DNA of 38,623 nucleotides from Gammaproteobacteria bacterium (GTDB lineage Bacteria > Pseudomonadota > Gammaproteobacteria > Ga0077536): assembly GCA_024234975.1 (NCBI GenBank), contig JACKNH010000034.1, forward strand, positions 1 to 38,623, read 5' to 3'. A model generated the notes under the pieces. The model ran no database searches. It was not told the DNA's origin and saw only the letters and a program-made list of their open reading frames with translations. Below are positions 15,640 to 23,824 of the stretch, in pieces. Every line of letters starts with the position of its first letter. Within the stretch, counting starts at the first letter, position 1. The position numbers and the translations under genes are program-made.

Positions 15640-15889
15640 GTAATAACCTCTGATTCATTTTTGTTTTGATGGCGCGTCGAAATAGATCGATACGCGAGTC
15701 ATGTGCGGTTGATCAGGCCGCACGCAGCGATCGCACGTCGACATCAACGATGCGATGCAGTATCCGTTGACAGAAATGATTGCAGTTGGGGAATTGAATG
15801 CGCACTCAGCGCGGCGGACACGTGCGTCCGCGCGATGAGCGTTATTGTGACTATGGTCGCGACGAAATTATCTGACTGTGGTCGATGGC

Positions 15890-16561
15890 TCAGGCGGCGA
15901 ATGAATCGTTGCGCATCGAGCGAACGGTAAGTGTCCGGTCCAACCGGTTCAGTGCCAACCATTGCAGTACTGTCAAGAGTGGCGGGACCAGCAAGGCAAG
16001 TTTCAACGTGGTGTCCCATGCCTGGACGTTCGCGCCAAATGCGTGGAACAGCGCGTCCATAGCGGGGCCGACAGCCAGCGCAGTGCCAATCTGCATGACG
16101 TAAAGGCAGATCAGCGAAAGCAGCAGAAATCCGGAGGGAAGACAATGGCCGCGGCGCGTCGTCGCGGCGTAACTGATCAGCATGATCACCGGCCAGAAAT
16201 ACATCAACCAGAATGCGACGTGGCCTCCTTCAGCCATGCCACCGCCCGCGGGCGTCAGCGTGCGTGGCGCAACCACCATCAGCGTGACGGCAAGTGCAGT
16301 GACTACGAGTACGGCGACGGATGTGATGGCGTTCTTGTGCGGCGTATTGGTAAATGACGCAACCATGGCGATGATCCTCATTTTTGTAGCAGTCAGTACG
16401 CAGCCGCAGGTCCAGGCGAGTGCTGCAGAATCGTCCGCGATGTAATCGAACTCGCGGGTCATGGCCGTGGCCCAGTCGACTTTGTCTGCCGGCATCAACT
16501 GCGGGAGGCATCGCAGCAGCATGCGGGAGATTCGACGACGCCACGTTGCACGGCGGGTCAT
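15890..16561 (-). CDS. Inner-membrane protein of unknown function, partner of a PadR regulator
   Basis: 223 aa. A basic N-terminus of about 60 residues is followed by four predicted transmembrane helices (ITSVAVLVVTALAVTLMVV, HVAFWLMYFWPVIMLISYA, GFLLLSLICLYVMQIGTAL, LKLALLVPPLLTVLQWLAL). I recognise no catalytic motif. Its ATG overlaps the PadR stop as ATGA (16558-16561), so translation is coupled. Membrane proteins co-encoded with PadR-type repressors are common in proteobacteria and may sense or relieve a membrane stress, but I assign no function. About 60 bp downstream there is a small palindrome (15814-15831) without a T-tract. Confidence 0.75.
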   Translation of the reverse strand: MTRRATWRRRISRMLLRCLPQLMPADKVDWATAMTREFDYIADDSAALAWTCGCVLTATKMRIIAMVASFTNTPHKNAITSVAVLVVTALAVTLMVVAPRTLTPAGGGMAEGGHVAFWLMYFWPVIMLISYAATTRRGHCLPSGFLLLSLICLYVMQIGTALAVGPAMDALFHAFGANVQAWDTTLKLALLVPPLLTVLQWLALNRLDRTLTVRSMRNDSFAA

Positions 16562-16854
16562 CGGGTGGCCGCCGATGTTGAAACCTGATCGTCATCGGTC
16601 GCCGCGAGATAACGCAGGCCGGCCGCGGTGATGCGATACAGGTGCCGCGGCGGCCGGCCCGCAGGCGGCGAAGCTTCCCAGCGCGATTCGAGATAGCCAC
16701 TCTCCTTCAACCGCATCAGCACCGGGTAGAGCGTGCCGGACTTGAGGCCCGTCGCGGTTGAAATCGCATAGCCATGCAGCCATTGGCCGCTGTTGTTGGC
16801 CAGTTCGACCAGGACGGTCACGGTCTGGGCAGAGGCTTTGCGTTGGCGTGTCAT
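16558..16854 (-). CDS. PadR-family transcriptional regulator
   Basis: 98 aa, a short PadR protein consisting almost only of the winged helix: ISTATGLKSGTLYPVLMRL with the family recognition segment SGTLYPVL, then LKESGYLESRWE and a wing with GRPPRHLYRIT followed by AGLRYLA. Such proteins are repressors that dimerise and often regulate their own operon. The gene overlaps the membrane-protein gene by 4 bp. A 14-bp palindrome lies 9-22 bp upstream of its start (16864-16877), well placed for autorepression. The usual C-terminal dimerisation helix is very short here. Confidence 0.9.
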   Translation of the reverse strand: MTRQRKASAQTVTVLVELANNSGQWLHGYAISTATGLKSGTLYPVLMRLKESGYLESRWEASPPAGRPPRHLYRITAAGLRYLAATDDDQVSTSAATR

Positions 16855-16863
16855 GGAAATAAG

Positions 16864-16877
16864 TCTACATAGGTAGA
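16864..16877 (-). promoter_or_regulatory. Probable PadR operator
   Basis: TCTAC-ATAG-GTAGA is a perfect inverted repeat with 5-bp arms and a 4-bp spacer just upstream of the padR start. On the minus strand it lies directly after TTGACTTATAAC, which supplies promoter-like hexamers. Spacing and location fit a PadR dimer site. No second copy was noticed in the window. Confidence 0.55.
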
Positions 16878-17017
16878 GTTATAAGTCAAGGTCGATTTCT
16901 CAACGCTGCGCTCCTGGTCGAATTCACGGTATGCGTAACGTCGTGGCATGGTTACCATGCCGTCGGAAGCGGGCCGAGCGGCCGCAAAGGAAACATCATC
17001 ACCGCACCTGGCTGAAC

Positions 17018-17671
17018 ATGACCGATAACACCACCTTTCTGGAACTGTTTGACGGCATCGCCGAGGCCCTTGCCGATACAGGTCTCGTCACGGTGCCGAA
17101 CGCACTTCCACAACACCACTGCGAAGCGCTGCGCCAATGCTTTGACCACGCGGGCGCCAGCTTCCATCCCGCTGCCATCGGCCGGCAGCAAGCAGTACAG
17201 CACCAGCGGTCGGTACGCGGCGACGAAATCCGCTGGATAGCGGACGATGCGCAACCAGGCCCCGCGGAACGCGCCTGGCTGGATTTCACGGAGCAATTGC
17301 GCAGGCATCTGAACCAGCGCCTGTTTCTCGGCTTGTTCAGCTACGAGTCCCACTTCGCGCATTACGCACCCGGCACCTGCTATCAGCGTCATATGGATGC
17401 GTTCGCCGGCGATGCCAACCGCATTCTCAGCACCGTGCTTTACCTCAATGCCCAATGGGGCGCGGAAGATGGTGGCGAACTTGTCATCTACCCGGCGCGC
17501 GACGCCACGCAGCCAGTCGCCCGTATTACGCCCGCCGCAGGCACGCTGGTGGTCTTTCTCAGCGAGCGTTTTCCGCACGAGGTATTGTCGTCACACAAAG
17601 ACCGCTACAGCATCGCCGGCTGGTATCGGCGCAATACCTCCAGCGCGGTTCGCAGCGATCCGCCGCGCTGA
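17018..17671 (+). CDS. 2-oxoglutarate/Fe(II)-dependent oxygenase (prolyl-hydroxylase-like)
   Basis: 217 aa. The double-stranded beta-helix core shows the iron triad His125-x-Asp127 (CYQRHMDAF) and His187 (ERFPHEV), with Arg196 (KDRYSIAGWYRR) placed to bind 2-oxoglutarate. Further core strands: VLYLNAQW, GGELVIYP, GTLVVFLS. This pattern fits the EGL-9/SM-20-like prolyl-hydroxylase branch, whose bacterial members include enzymes that modify elongation factor Tu; the substrate here is unknown. ATG 17018 is chosen because homology begins there; an upstream frame to 16931 reads into basic non-conserved sequence. The gene stands alone, 83 bp before the DUF6607-like gene. Confidence 0.85.
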   Translation: MTDNTTFLELFDGIAEALADTGLVTVPNALPQHHCEALRQCFDHAGASFHPAAIGRQQAVQHQRSVRGDEIRWIADDAQPGPAERAWLDFTEQLRRHLNQRLFLGLFSYESHFAHYAPGTCYQRHMDAFAGDANRILSTVLYLNAQWGAEDGGELVIYPARDATQPVARITPAAGTLVVFLSERFPHEVLSSHKDRYSIAGWYRRNTSSAVRSDPPR

Positions 17672-17754
17672 AACACGCACCGGATTCTGCAACCATATGT
17701 GATAGCTTGGCCTCGAATACCGCAATGGCTTGTCCGCAGCAGGAGTCGTACAAC

Positions 17755-18915
17755 ATGCAAAACATCCGGAACCGAACACTGGCGAACGTGATCATGCTGG
17801 TGAGCATGGCGATCAGCCAGGCGCACTTGATTGCACGTGCCGCCGAACCCGCGCCGCGTCCGCATCAATTCACCTTTGCCTGGCCGTATACCGATGCAGA
17901 CAAGATGAAACCCCGCGGCGGCACCACGCGCGGCGAAGACATCACACTGGCCGAAGTGCCGTCGGCGCAGTGGCTGGCGCTGCAACAAGCCGGCATCTCA
18001 TCCTTCGAACGCGACCGGCGCGCGATCCTCGCCATGGCCGGTGGTTTCCGTGCTTCATTCGATTTTCTGGAAGTGGCTGACTTCAGCGGTAAGCCGGATT
18101 ACCAGCCGCCGCGTCCCTACCAGAGTTGGGGTACCGAGAAGGTTTATGTCGTTGAAGACAGCGGCGACTTCATATCGTTGCAGCATGTACTGGTCATGCG
18201 CGTGCGTATGCCCGATGGCAAATTGTCGGAACCCTTCATCAACAAGCATTGGCGACAGGATTGGCAATTCGAGCCGGCGGATTATGCGGTGTACCAGGGC
18301 GCCGATACCTGGCAGACGCATCAGATACCGGGTGATCAGCGGCGTGGCAGCTGGAAGCAGACGGTGTACCAGGTGGATGATTCGCCTCGCTACGCCGCGG
18401 TCGGTCAATGGCAGCACAGTGGCAATTATTCCACCTGGATTGGCGGCGAAACCTGGCGCCCGCTGCCGCGTCGTGAATACGCGGTGCGCGATGACTACCA
18501 GGTCCTGGTCGGCACCAACCGCCATACCATCACGCCCAACGGTTGGATACATGAGGAATTGAACAACAAGGTGGCGATTGCAGGCCCTGGGCAGCTGCGG
18601 GCCGATCAGCCGGTGCTGGCGCGCGAGTTCGGATTCAATCGCTATGAGCGCATCACCGGCTTCGATTTCTCGCCGGGCGATAGCTACGTCGAAAAGACTG
18701 AACCGATGTGGAAGATCGTCCGCGATGAATGGCAGGTGTTACTGGCCACTGGAGAACCCGTCACCATGCGCGGTGCGGCGGATAAGGACGAACTGTTCGT
18801 GCCCTTGTACGACATGGCGAACCAGATCGAGCGTGGTGATATCAGCGCGAAACAAATGGCGCGGGATGATTGGCAGGATTCAGTGCGCAGCGCGGTGCGC
18901 AGTTATTTGAAGTAG
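17755..18915 (+). CDS. Secreted protein resembling DUF6607 family
   Basis: 386 aa. A signal peptide (about residues 1-28, ending IARAA) is followed by HQFTFAWPYTDADKMKPRGGTTRGEDITL, in part the start expected for DUF6607. The body is rich in Trp and Tyr (SWGTEKVYVVED, KHWRQDWQFEPADYAVYQG, SWKQTVYQVDDSPRYA), giving the look of a lipocalin-like or beta-sandwich protein in the periplasm or outer-membrane space. Function is not known. AGGAG lies 9 nt before ATG 17755, deciding the start; longer in-frame extensions overlap the oxygenase gene. Hairpin copy B begins 70 nt after the stop. Confidence 0.65.
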   Translation: MQNIRNRTLANVIMLVSMAISQAHLIARAAEPAPRPHQFTFAWPYTDADKMKPRGGTTRGEDITLAEVPSAQWLALQQAGISSFERDRRAILAMAGGFRASFDFLEVADFSGKPDYQPPRPYQSWGTEKVYVVEDSGDFISLQHVLVMRVRMPDGKLSEPFINKHWRQDWQFEPADYAVYQGADTWQTHQIPGDQRRGSWKQTVYQVDDSPRYAAVGQWQHSGNYSTWIGGETWRPLPRREYAVRDDYQVLVGTNRHTITPNGWIHEELNNKVAIAGPGQLRADQPVLAREFGFNRYERITGFDFSPGDSYVEKTEPMWKIVRDEWQVLLATGEPVTMRGAADKDELFVPLYDMANQIERGDISAKQMARDDWQDSVRSAVRSYLK

Positions 18916-18984
18916 CGCTGGCATTTGCGATACCACCTTGAGCCAATGCTGCTGAGGGGTTGGTTGCGTCTGAAAAGTCAGTGC

Positions 18985-19100
18985 GAGGTTGTCTGTCGGA
19001 TCAGTCTGGTCAGGACTCGCTGTGAATCCATCCATGGACGCTCGGGTTCGGCATCCCTGCCTCGCACGGTCCTGACCAGACTGATCCGACAGACAACTTC
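18985..19100. repeat. Dispersed hairpin element, copy B (conserved core, copy-specific arms)
   Basis: Arms at 18985-19016 and 19069-19100 pair over 32 bp with a single G-T wobble. The core 19012-19073 matches copy A (4303-4364) at 57 of 62 positions. It keeps both inner hairpins: TCCA-TCCA-TGGA (19027-19038) and GGCA-TCCC-TGCC (19050-19061). Relative to copy A one pair of the first hairpin changes from A-T to C-G on both sides, and one G-T becomes A-T, so pairing is preserved. The outer 27 bp of the arms are unrelated to those of copy A. It lies between two convergent genes, 70 nt from the plus-strand stop and 80 nt from the minus-strand stop. Confidence 0.87.
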
Positions 19101-19139
19101 AGCGTCGTACGCGTCGCCGGATTCTTCCAAGCGAAAATG

Positions 19140-19172
19140 AAAGCGCGCCGCCCGCAACAGGCGGCGCGCTTT
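19140..19172 (-). terminator. Intrinsic terminator of the TPP-dependent enzyme gene
   Basis: A perfect 13-bp stem (AAAGCGCGCCGCC at 19140-19152, GGCGGCGCGCTTT at 19160-19172) with a 7-nt loop begins 8 nt past the stop of the minus-strand gene. On that strand it is followed by CATTTTCGC. This separates the gene from hairpin copy B. Confidence 0.8.
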
Positions 19173-19179
19173 CGAACAA

Positions 19180-20838
19180 TCAGCTGTGGTAGCCCTCGCC
19201 ACGGAAGGTCGAGTACACCTTGTCCTGCGTGGTGATGAATTCCAGCAGTGCCGGTTTGCCCTGCTTGGTGGCGGCGATGCCGTTGAGAATGGCGTGATTG
19301 ATTTCCGATGGTTCGGTCACCCGCTCGCCATAGCCACCGAACGCCTTGGCCATTTCCGAGTAGTTACCGCTGATGTCGGTCGAGTTGTACTTCTCGCGTG
19401 ACAACTGCATGACCGGGAACTCCATCGCCATCGCGAAGTTGTTGAACAGGATGGACAGAATCGGAATGTTGCAGCGGGCGGCGGTTTCGAAATCCATACC
19501 CGTCATACCGATGGCCGCGTCACCCCAGACATTGATGCAGAGCTTGTCCGGCGCCGCCAGTTTGGCGCCCATCGCCAGCCCCAGGCCGTAGCCGAGCTGC
19601 GTGGTCTTGCCCCAGCCGATATAGCTCAGCGGTGTGACCGGCTGCCAGAATGGCGACAGCTCATCGCGCGGAGATCCGGCGTCATGGGTGATGATGGTGT
19701 TGGGCACATCGACCAGTTGCAGCAGATCCCAGATCACCCGATACGGCGACAGCGGCTTGGATTCACTCATCAAGCGCGGCTCCCAATCCTGCAGCCAGCG
19801 TTCGCGCTGGTTACGGATGCGCGCGGAGACGCCATTGAGCAGGCCGCGAGGTTTGCCACCCAGACGATCTGAGACGGCTTCGACCAGCATCTTCAAGGCC
19901 AGCCGCGAATCGCCCACCAAGGGGTGGTCGGTCGGGATGTTCTTGTTGATGTCCATCGGGTCGATGGTGTTGTGGATGAAGGTCTTGTTCTTCGTCGGGA
20001 AGCGGATACCGAAGCCGGTGGCAGTAAAGCTTGCGCCGATGCCGAGCACCACATCGGATTCCTGCACGTGCTGATACACCGGCAGCGGCATGGCGACGCC
20101 GCCCGAACCCAGCGACAACGGATGGTTTTCCGGAAACGCGCTCTTGCCTTCCAGTGAGGTGGTCACCGGAATTTCCAGCAGGTCGGCCAGCTGACGCAGT
20201 TCCGCCCAGCCGCGTGCGTAATGCACGCCCTGGCCGGCATACAGCATCGGCATCTTGGCGTTGATCAGGACTTCGGCGGCCTTGTCCACTGCGTCCTCGT
20301 CCGGCTTGGACAATGCGCGGAAGGTCGGTACGTAGTCAAAGTCGCCTTCCACTTCCATGTTCCACATGTCACCGGGCATTTCCAGCAGCACGGGACCGGG
20401 CCGACCGTTGCGCGCCTGGGTGTACGCGCGGCGCATGGCGCCGACGATCTGCTGCGGATCATTGATCTGCTCGCACCACTTGGTGACATGCTGGAAATTC
20501 AATGCGGAATTGAAGTTAGGCTTGGTCCAGGCGCCGGCGCGGCCCGAACCGCCGGGGATCACGATCAGCGGCACACATTCCGAATATGCCTGCGCCACCG
20601 CACCAAACGAGTTTTCAACACCGGGGCCGGCCTGGCAGCAGAACACGCCGACCGTATTGCCCGAAGTGATGCGGCTCATCGCGTCGGCCATGTGAATGCC
20701 GATGCGCTCCTGGCGCACAATGATCGGCCGGATATCCGCCGCGGCGGCGAACTCGGTCAACGGGTTGACCGGGTAGGCCAGCAACGTGCTGGTGCCTTCC
20801 CGCTTCATGATCTCGGCGACGACTTGTCCTACTTTCAT
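19180..20838 (-). CDS. Thiamine-pyrophosphate-dependent enzyme (acetolactate-synthase superfamily)
   Basis: 552 aa with the three-domain layout of the family: N-terminal pyrimidine-binding domain with the conserved Glu44 (IVRQERIGIHMADAMSR), a central FAD/nucleotide-fold-like domain (about 190-330), and a C-terminal PP domain with WGDAAIGMTGMDFETAARCNIP in part and the metal-ligand ending LFNNF. It should form or cleave a C-C bond next to a 2-oxo acid or aldehyde, but sequence alone does not separate synthase, decarboxylase or lyase, and no ilvN-like subunit is present. ATG 20838 follows GAGG at 10 nt; an in-frame start at 20868 is less likely. The ribosome-binding site is covered by a long inverted repeat. 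It is divergent from the CXXCH beta-propeller gene. Confidence 0.85.
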   Translation of the reverse strand: MKVGQVVAEIMKREGTSTLLAYPVNPLTEFAAAADIRPIIVRQERIGIHMADAMSRITSGNTVGVFCCQAGPGVENSFGAVAQAYSECVPLIVIPGGSGRAGAWTKPNFNSALNFQHVTKWCEQINDPQQIVGAMRRAYTQARNGRPGPVLLEMPGDMWNMEVEGDFDYVPTFRALSKPDEDAVDKAAEVLINAKMPMLYAGQGVHYARGWAELRQLADLLEIPVTTSLEGKSAFPENHPLSLGSGGVAMPLPVYQHVQESDVVLGIGASFTATGFGIRFPTKNKTFIHNTIDPMDINKNIPTDHPLVGDSRLALKMLVEAVSDRLGGKPRGLLNGVSARIRNQRERWLQDWEPRLMSESKPLSPYRVIWDLLQLVDVPNTIITHDAGSPRDELSPFWQPVTPLSYIGWGKTTQLGYGLGLAMGAKLAAPDKLCINVWGDAAIGMTGMDFETAARCNIPILSILFNNFAMAMEFPVMQLSREKYNSTDISGNYSEMAKAFGGYGERVTEPSEINHAILNGIAATKQGKPALLEFITTQDKVYSTFRGEGYHS

Positions 20839-21188
20839 GGTATTGAATCCTCGGGCTGTTGATGCCAAAAAGCGAAAACATCGAACGCACGGTGTTCCGC
20901 TGCCGATCGACGGGCGGGGCCTGGCTGAACATCAACAGCCGAGGCGGCGCTGCGTGAGTGCGGCAAGAATAACCGGCTGACGGTCATATTTCATCTTGGG
21001 ACTGCTCGCACGCATGGCCAGGGAATTTGCGCGGCGCAATATTCAATGGCGGCCATACAGTGAAAGCAGACTTGTAATGAGCAGGCGGCTTGTGTTGATG
21101 CCCGCCATCGCGATAAGTTCGCGCGACCGCGTCGACGCGGTTCCACATTGCGTGGAAACGTGCAACACAGCAGCGAGGGGGATACGGA
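20839..21188. other. Divergent intergenic region with structured leader
   Basis: This 350-bp stretch between two divergent genes contains no supported gene. The left 106 bp carry the long inverted repeat described at 20849-20944. The right part precedes the beta-propeller gene, whose ribosome-binding site GAGGGGG lies just upstream of ATG 21189. No clear promoter hexamers were found. Confidence 0.6.
20849..20944 (-). promoter_or_regulatory. Long-range inverted repeat covering a ribosome-binding site
   Basis: CCTCGGGCTGTTGATG (20849-20864) pairs with CATCAACAGCCGAGG (20930-20944) over 15 bp with one bulged base; about 65 nt lie between the arms. In the minus-strand transcript the second arm contains GAGG, the Shine-Dalgarno sequence of the TPP-enzyme gene, ten nt before its ATG. 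The folded leader would therefore block ribosome binding. It does not match the TPP aptamer or another riboswitch class I know. Confidence 0.6.
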
Positions 21189-23330
21189 ATGTGGAAGCTA
21201 TTCATCAGGCGGCACCGGCAATGGTGGTCCGCTGTCCTGGCAACGTCAATGGTATTGCTGTGGCAAACAGCTACGGCGGCCGACTTCATCGAAGGCACTG
21301 TCACCAGCGGTGATGGGCCGGAAGCCGGCGTCTGGGTGATTGCGCAGACCACTGAGCTCGGCACGCCACTGATCAAGATCGTGGTGACCGATGAGAAGGG
21401 TCGCTATGTGCTGCCGGATCTGCCCGACGCCACTTACCGCGTCTGGGTACGCGGCTATGGCCTGAAGGACTCTACCGCGGTGAACGCCCGGCCCGGCGAT
21501 CCGGCGCTGGCATTGAAAGCCGAGCAAGCGCGCGATGCCCATGAGGCGGCGCTGGTGTATCCGCCGGACTACTGGCTGTCGCTGCTCAAACCGCCGGCCG
21601 AGGACCAGTTCCCCGGCACCGGTCCGGAGGGCAACGGCATCAATCCCGCGCTGGGTTCGCAGCGCGAATGGCTGAACAACCTGAAGAGCAACTGCCACCT
21701 CTGCCACCAGCTGGGTTCGCAGGTGACGCGTACGGTGGACCATATGGCGCCGTTGAATTTCGCCAGTCACGAGGACGCGTGGAACTACCGCACGCAGACC
21801 GGTGTGCGCGGTGGCTCGATGTACGCCAATTTCATGCGCTTCGGGCAACAGAGTGCGACGCACACGTTCGCCGACTGGACGCGCCGCATTGCCGCGGGCG
21901 ATGTGCCACCGGCGCCGGCCCGGCCGCAAGGCATCGAGCGCAACGTCGTGGTGACGATGTGGGACTGGGGTGTGCCAACGTCGTATATGCACGACGAGAT
22001 CACCACTGACAAGAATGATCCCACGGTCAACGCCGGTGGCCCGGTGTACGCCGTTTCTTCGGGGCACGGCAAACTCACCGTGGTGGACCCGGTGGCCAAC
22101 AGCACCCACGAGCTGTTGATCCCGACGCGCGAGGACCCGCGCAAAATGTCCACCCGCTTTCCGCCGCCGATACAGCCATCGAATTTCCATGGCAATAATC
22201 CACTGTGGGGAGCTGAACACCCGGCCGATCCGCACAATCCGATGATGGACCGCAAGGGCCGCGTCTGGATGACAAGCAAGATCCGCGAACAACAACCCGC
22301 GTGGTGTCAGGCCGGTTCCACACATCCCTTCGCGAGCTATTACCCGCTGGGGCGCAGTTTCCGCCAGGCATCGTTCTACGATCCCAAGGCTGACAAGTTC
22401 ACCTTGATCGATACCTGCTTTGCGACGCATCACCTGCAGTTTGATAACGACCCCGATCAGACAGTGTATTTCAATGAGCTGCTCGGACCGATTGTCGGCT
22501 GGGTGAAGACGCGGCAATACGATCTGACCGGCGACGAGCAGGCGAGCCAGGGTTGGTGCCCGCAGGTGGTCGATACCAACGGTGATGGCCGTATCAGCAA
22601 ACCCTGGACGACGCCCGGCGCGCCGTTTGACCCCTCACGAGACACCGAGGTCGGCTACAACCTGTATTCGGTGATACCGAGCCCGGTCGATGACTCGGTT
22701 TGGGGCGCGTCCGAGGAGTACCCCGGATTCATCATCCGCATGACCATCGGCGATCACCCGCCGCAGAGTTGTGTCACCGAGGTGTTCAAGGTGCCGGCAC
22801 CGGGCTTCGACCCGCGCGGCATCGATATCGACAGCAACGGCCGGGTATGGGTGGCGCTGGCCGGCAGTAGTCACCTGGCCAGTTTCGATCACGCCAAGTG
22901 CCCGGTGACCAGCGGCCCGGACACGCTGGCCGGTGAGCATTGCGACCAGGGCTGGACGATGTACCGCACCGACGGCCCGACGCTGACCGGCACCGATGTC
23001 CCGGCTGACTTCCACTATTTCGGCTGGGTCGACCAGCACAACGTGTCCGGCCTGGGTGCGAATACGCCGTTCACTACCGGCTCCAATTCCGATTCGCTGC
23101 TCGCGCTCGATCCCGCCAGTGGTAAATGGACACGGCTGCGGGTGCCGTATCCGATGGGCTTCTACCAGCGCGGTATGGACGGTCGCATCGATGATCCCGC
23201 CGCGGGCTGGAAGGGCCGCGGGCTATGGGCGAACTATGGCACGCACCTGATGTGGCATGTGGAGGGTGGCCCGGGCACGCTGGGCAAGGTGGTCAAGTTC
23301 CAGATAAGGCCGGATCCGCTGGCGCGCTGA
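21189..23330 (+). CDS. Secreted beta-propeller (streptogramin-lyase-like) protein with CXXCH haem site and N-terminal carboxypeptidase-regulatory-like domain
   Basis: 713 aa. Signal peptide about 1-31 (basic start, hydrophobic core, ending TATAA). Residues about 33-115 form a beta-sandwich of the carboxypeptidase-regulatory type (GTVTSGDGPEAGVWVIA, DEKGRYVLPDLPDATYRVWV in part). Residues 169-173 are CHLCH, a c-type haem attachment motif in a Cys/His-rich stretch with no full cytochrome domain evident. Residues about 280-705 show propeller-like repeats (PVYAVSSGHGKLTVVDP, DRKGRVWMTSKI, DIDSNGRVWVALAGSSHLASF in part) as in Vgb-type lyases. The protein is expected in the periplasm, with a redox or substrate-cleaving role unknown. 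It is divergent from the TPP enzyme, suggesting a shared pathway. Confidence 0.8.
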   Translation: MWKLFIRRHRQWWSAVLATSMVLLWQTATAADFIEGTVTSGDGPEAGVWVIAQTTELGTPLIKIVVTDEKGRYVLPDLPDATYRVWVRGYGLKDSTAVNARPGDPALALKAEQARDAHEAALVYPPDYWLSLLKPPAEDQFPGTGPEGNGINPALGSQREWLNNLKSNCHLCHQLGSQVTRTVDHMAPLNFASHEDAWNYRTQTGVRGGSMYANFMRFGQQSATHTFADWTRRIAAGDVPPAPARPQGIERNVVVTMWDWGVPTSYMHDEITTDKNDPTVNAGGPVYAVSSGHGKLTVVDPVANSTHELLIPTREDPRKMSTRFPPPIQPSNFHGNNPLWGAEHPADPHNPMMDRKGRVWMTSKIREQQPAWCQAGSTHPFASYYPLGRSFRQASFYDPKADKFTLIDTCFATHHLQFDNDPDQTVYFNELLGPIVGWVKTRQYDLTGDEQASQGWCPQVVDTNGDGRISKPWTTPGAPFDPSRDTEVGYNLYSVIPSPVDDSVWGASEEYPGFIIRMTIGDHPPQSCVTEVFKVPAPGFDPRGIDIDSNGRVWVALAGSSHLASFDHAKCPVTSGPDTLAGEHCDQGWTMYRTDGPTLTGTDVPADFHYFGWVDQHNVSGLGANTPFTTGSNSDSLLALDPASGKWTRLRVPYPMGFYQRGMDGRIDDPAAGWKGRGLWANYGTHLMWHVEGGPGTLGKVVKFQIRPDPLAR

Positions 23331-23356
23331 AACAGTGCAACGAGGCTGGGTGTTGG

Positions 23357-23824
23357 TTATTTCGCGCCGGCAGCGCGGATGATATCCAGCACCTCGGCCT
23401 CGCTTGCCGCCGCGCGCAAGCTTTCGCGGATATCACCGTTACTGAGCACGCGGGCGATATCGGCCAGCGTATCGAGATGGTTCTGGAACTGGTCCTTGGG
23501 CACGACAAACAGCATCACCAGGCGAACCGGCGCACCGTCCATCGCTTCGAATTCAACGTCATGGCGGGCAATACCGAGGACGCCCTGAACGGTGTCCACA
23601 TGCGCCGATGGCGCATGCGGGATGCCGATACCATGGCCGATGCCGGTACTCATCATCTGCTCGCGATCACGCACGGCCGCGACCACCGCCGCCGCCTCTG
23701 ACTCCGGGATCCGCGCGTGATCAACCAGAACATCCACCAGTTCGTCGATGGCCTGCCAGCGGTCAGTGGCTTTCAGATCGATGACGACCTGCGAAGGGTG
23801 GGTGATCAGTTCGGTCAATAGCAT
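23357..23824 (-). CDS. ptsN: PTS IIA-type regulatory protein PtsN (EIIA-Ntr)
   Basis: 155 aa, typical for EIIA-Ntr. Phosphorylatable His70 lies in GIGHGIGIPHAPSAHV, followed by the family core VEFEAMDGAPVRLVMLFVVP and DTLADIARVL. It accepts phosphate from the nitrogen PTS (PtsP, NPr) and acts by binding partners; in E. coli its unphosphorylated form binds TrkA and regulates KdpD. The ATG at 23824 is the family start; the frame upstream is non-conserved. Unusually, it is not beside rpoN, hpf or rapZ but divergent from a K+ channel with TrkA-N domains. Confidence 0.9.
   Translation of the reverse strand: MLLTELITHPSQVVIDLKATDRWQAIDELVDVLVDHARIPESEAAAVVAAVRDREQMMSTGIGHGIGIPHAPSAHVDTVQGVLGIARHDVEFEAMDGAPVRLVMLFVVPKDQFQNHLDTLADIARVLSNGDIRESLRAAASEAEVLDIIRAAGAK

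Noticed and set aside
15814..15831. Hairpin GCGGAC/GTCCGC downstream of the PadR-partner gene as a terminator
   Set aside because: The stem is only 6 bp and has no T-tract on either strand.
4282..19100. The two hairpin copies as ends of a 14.8-kb composite mobile element
   Set aside because: The arms differ in sequence, the cores are in the same orientation, there is no transposase, and the genes between are ordinary chromosomal genes.
18978..19202. Short minus-strand frame through hairpin copy B
   Set aside because: It reads across the palindrome and its translation is repeated from the two arms, so it is an artefact of the repeat.
21246..22517. 423-codon open frame on the minus strand
   Set aside because: Antisense to the CXXCH propeller gene, whose domains are clear; the shadow has no motif.
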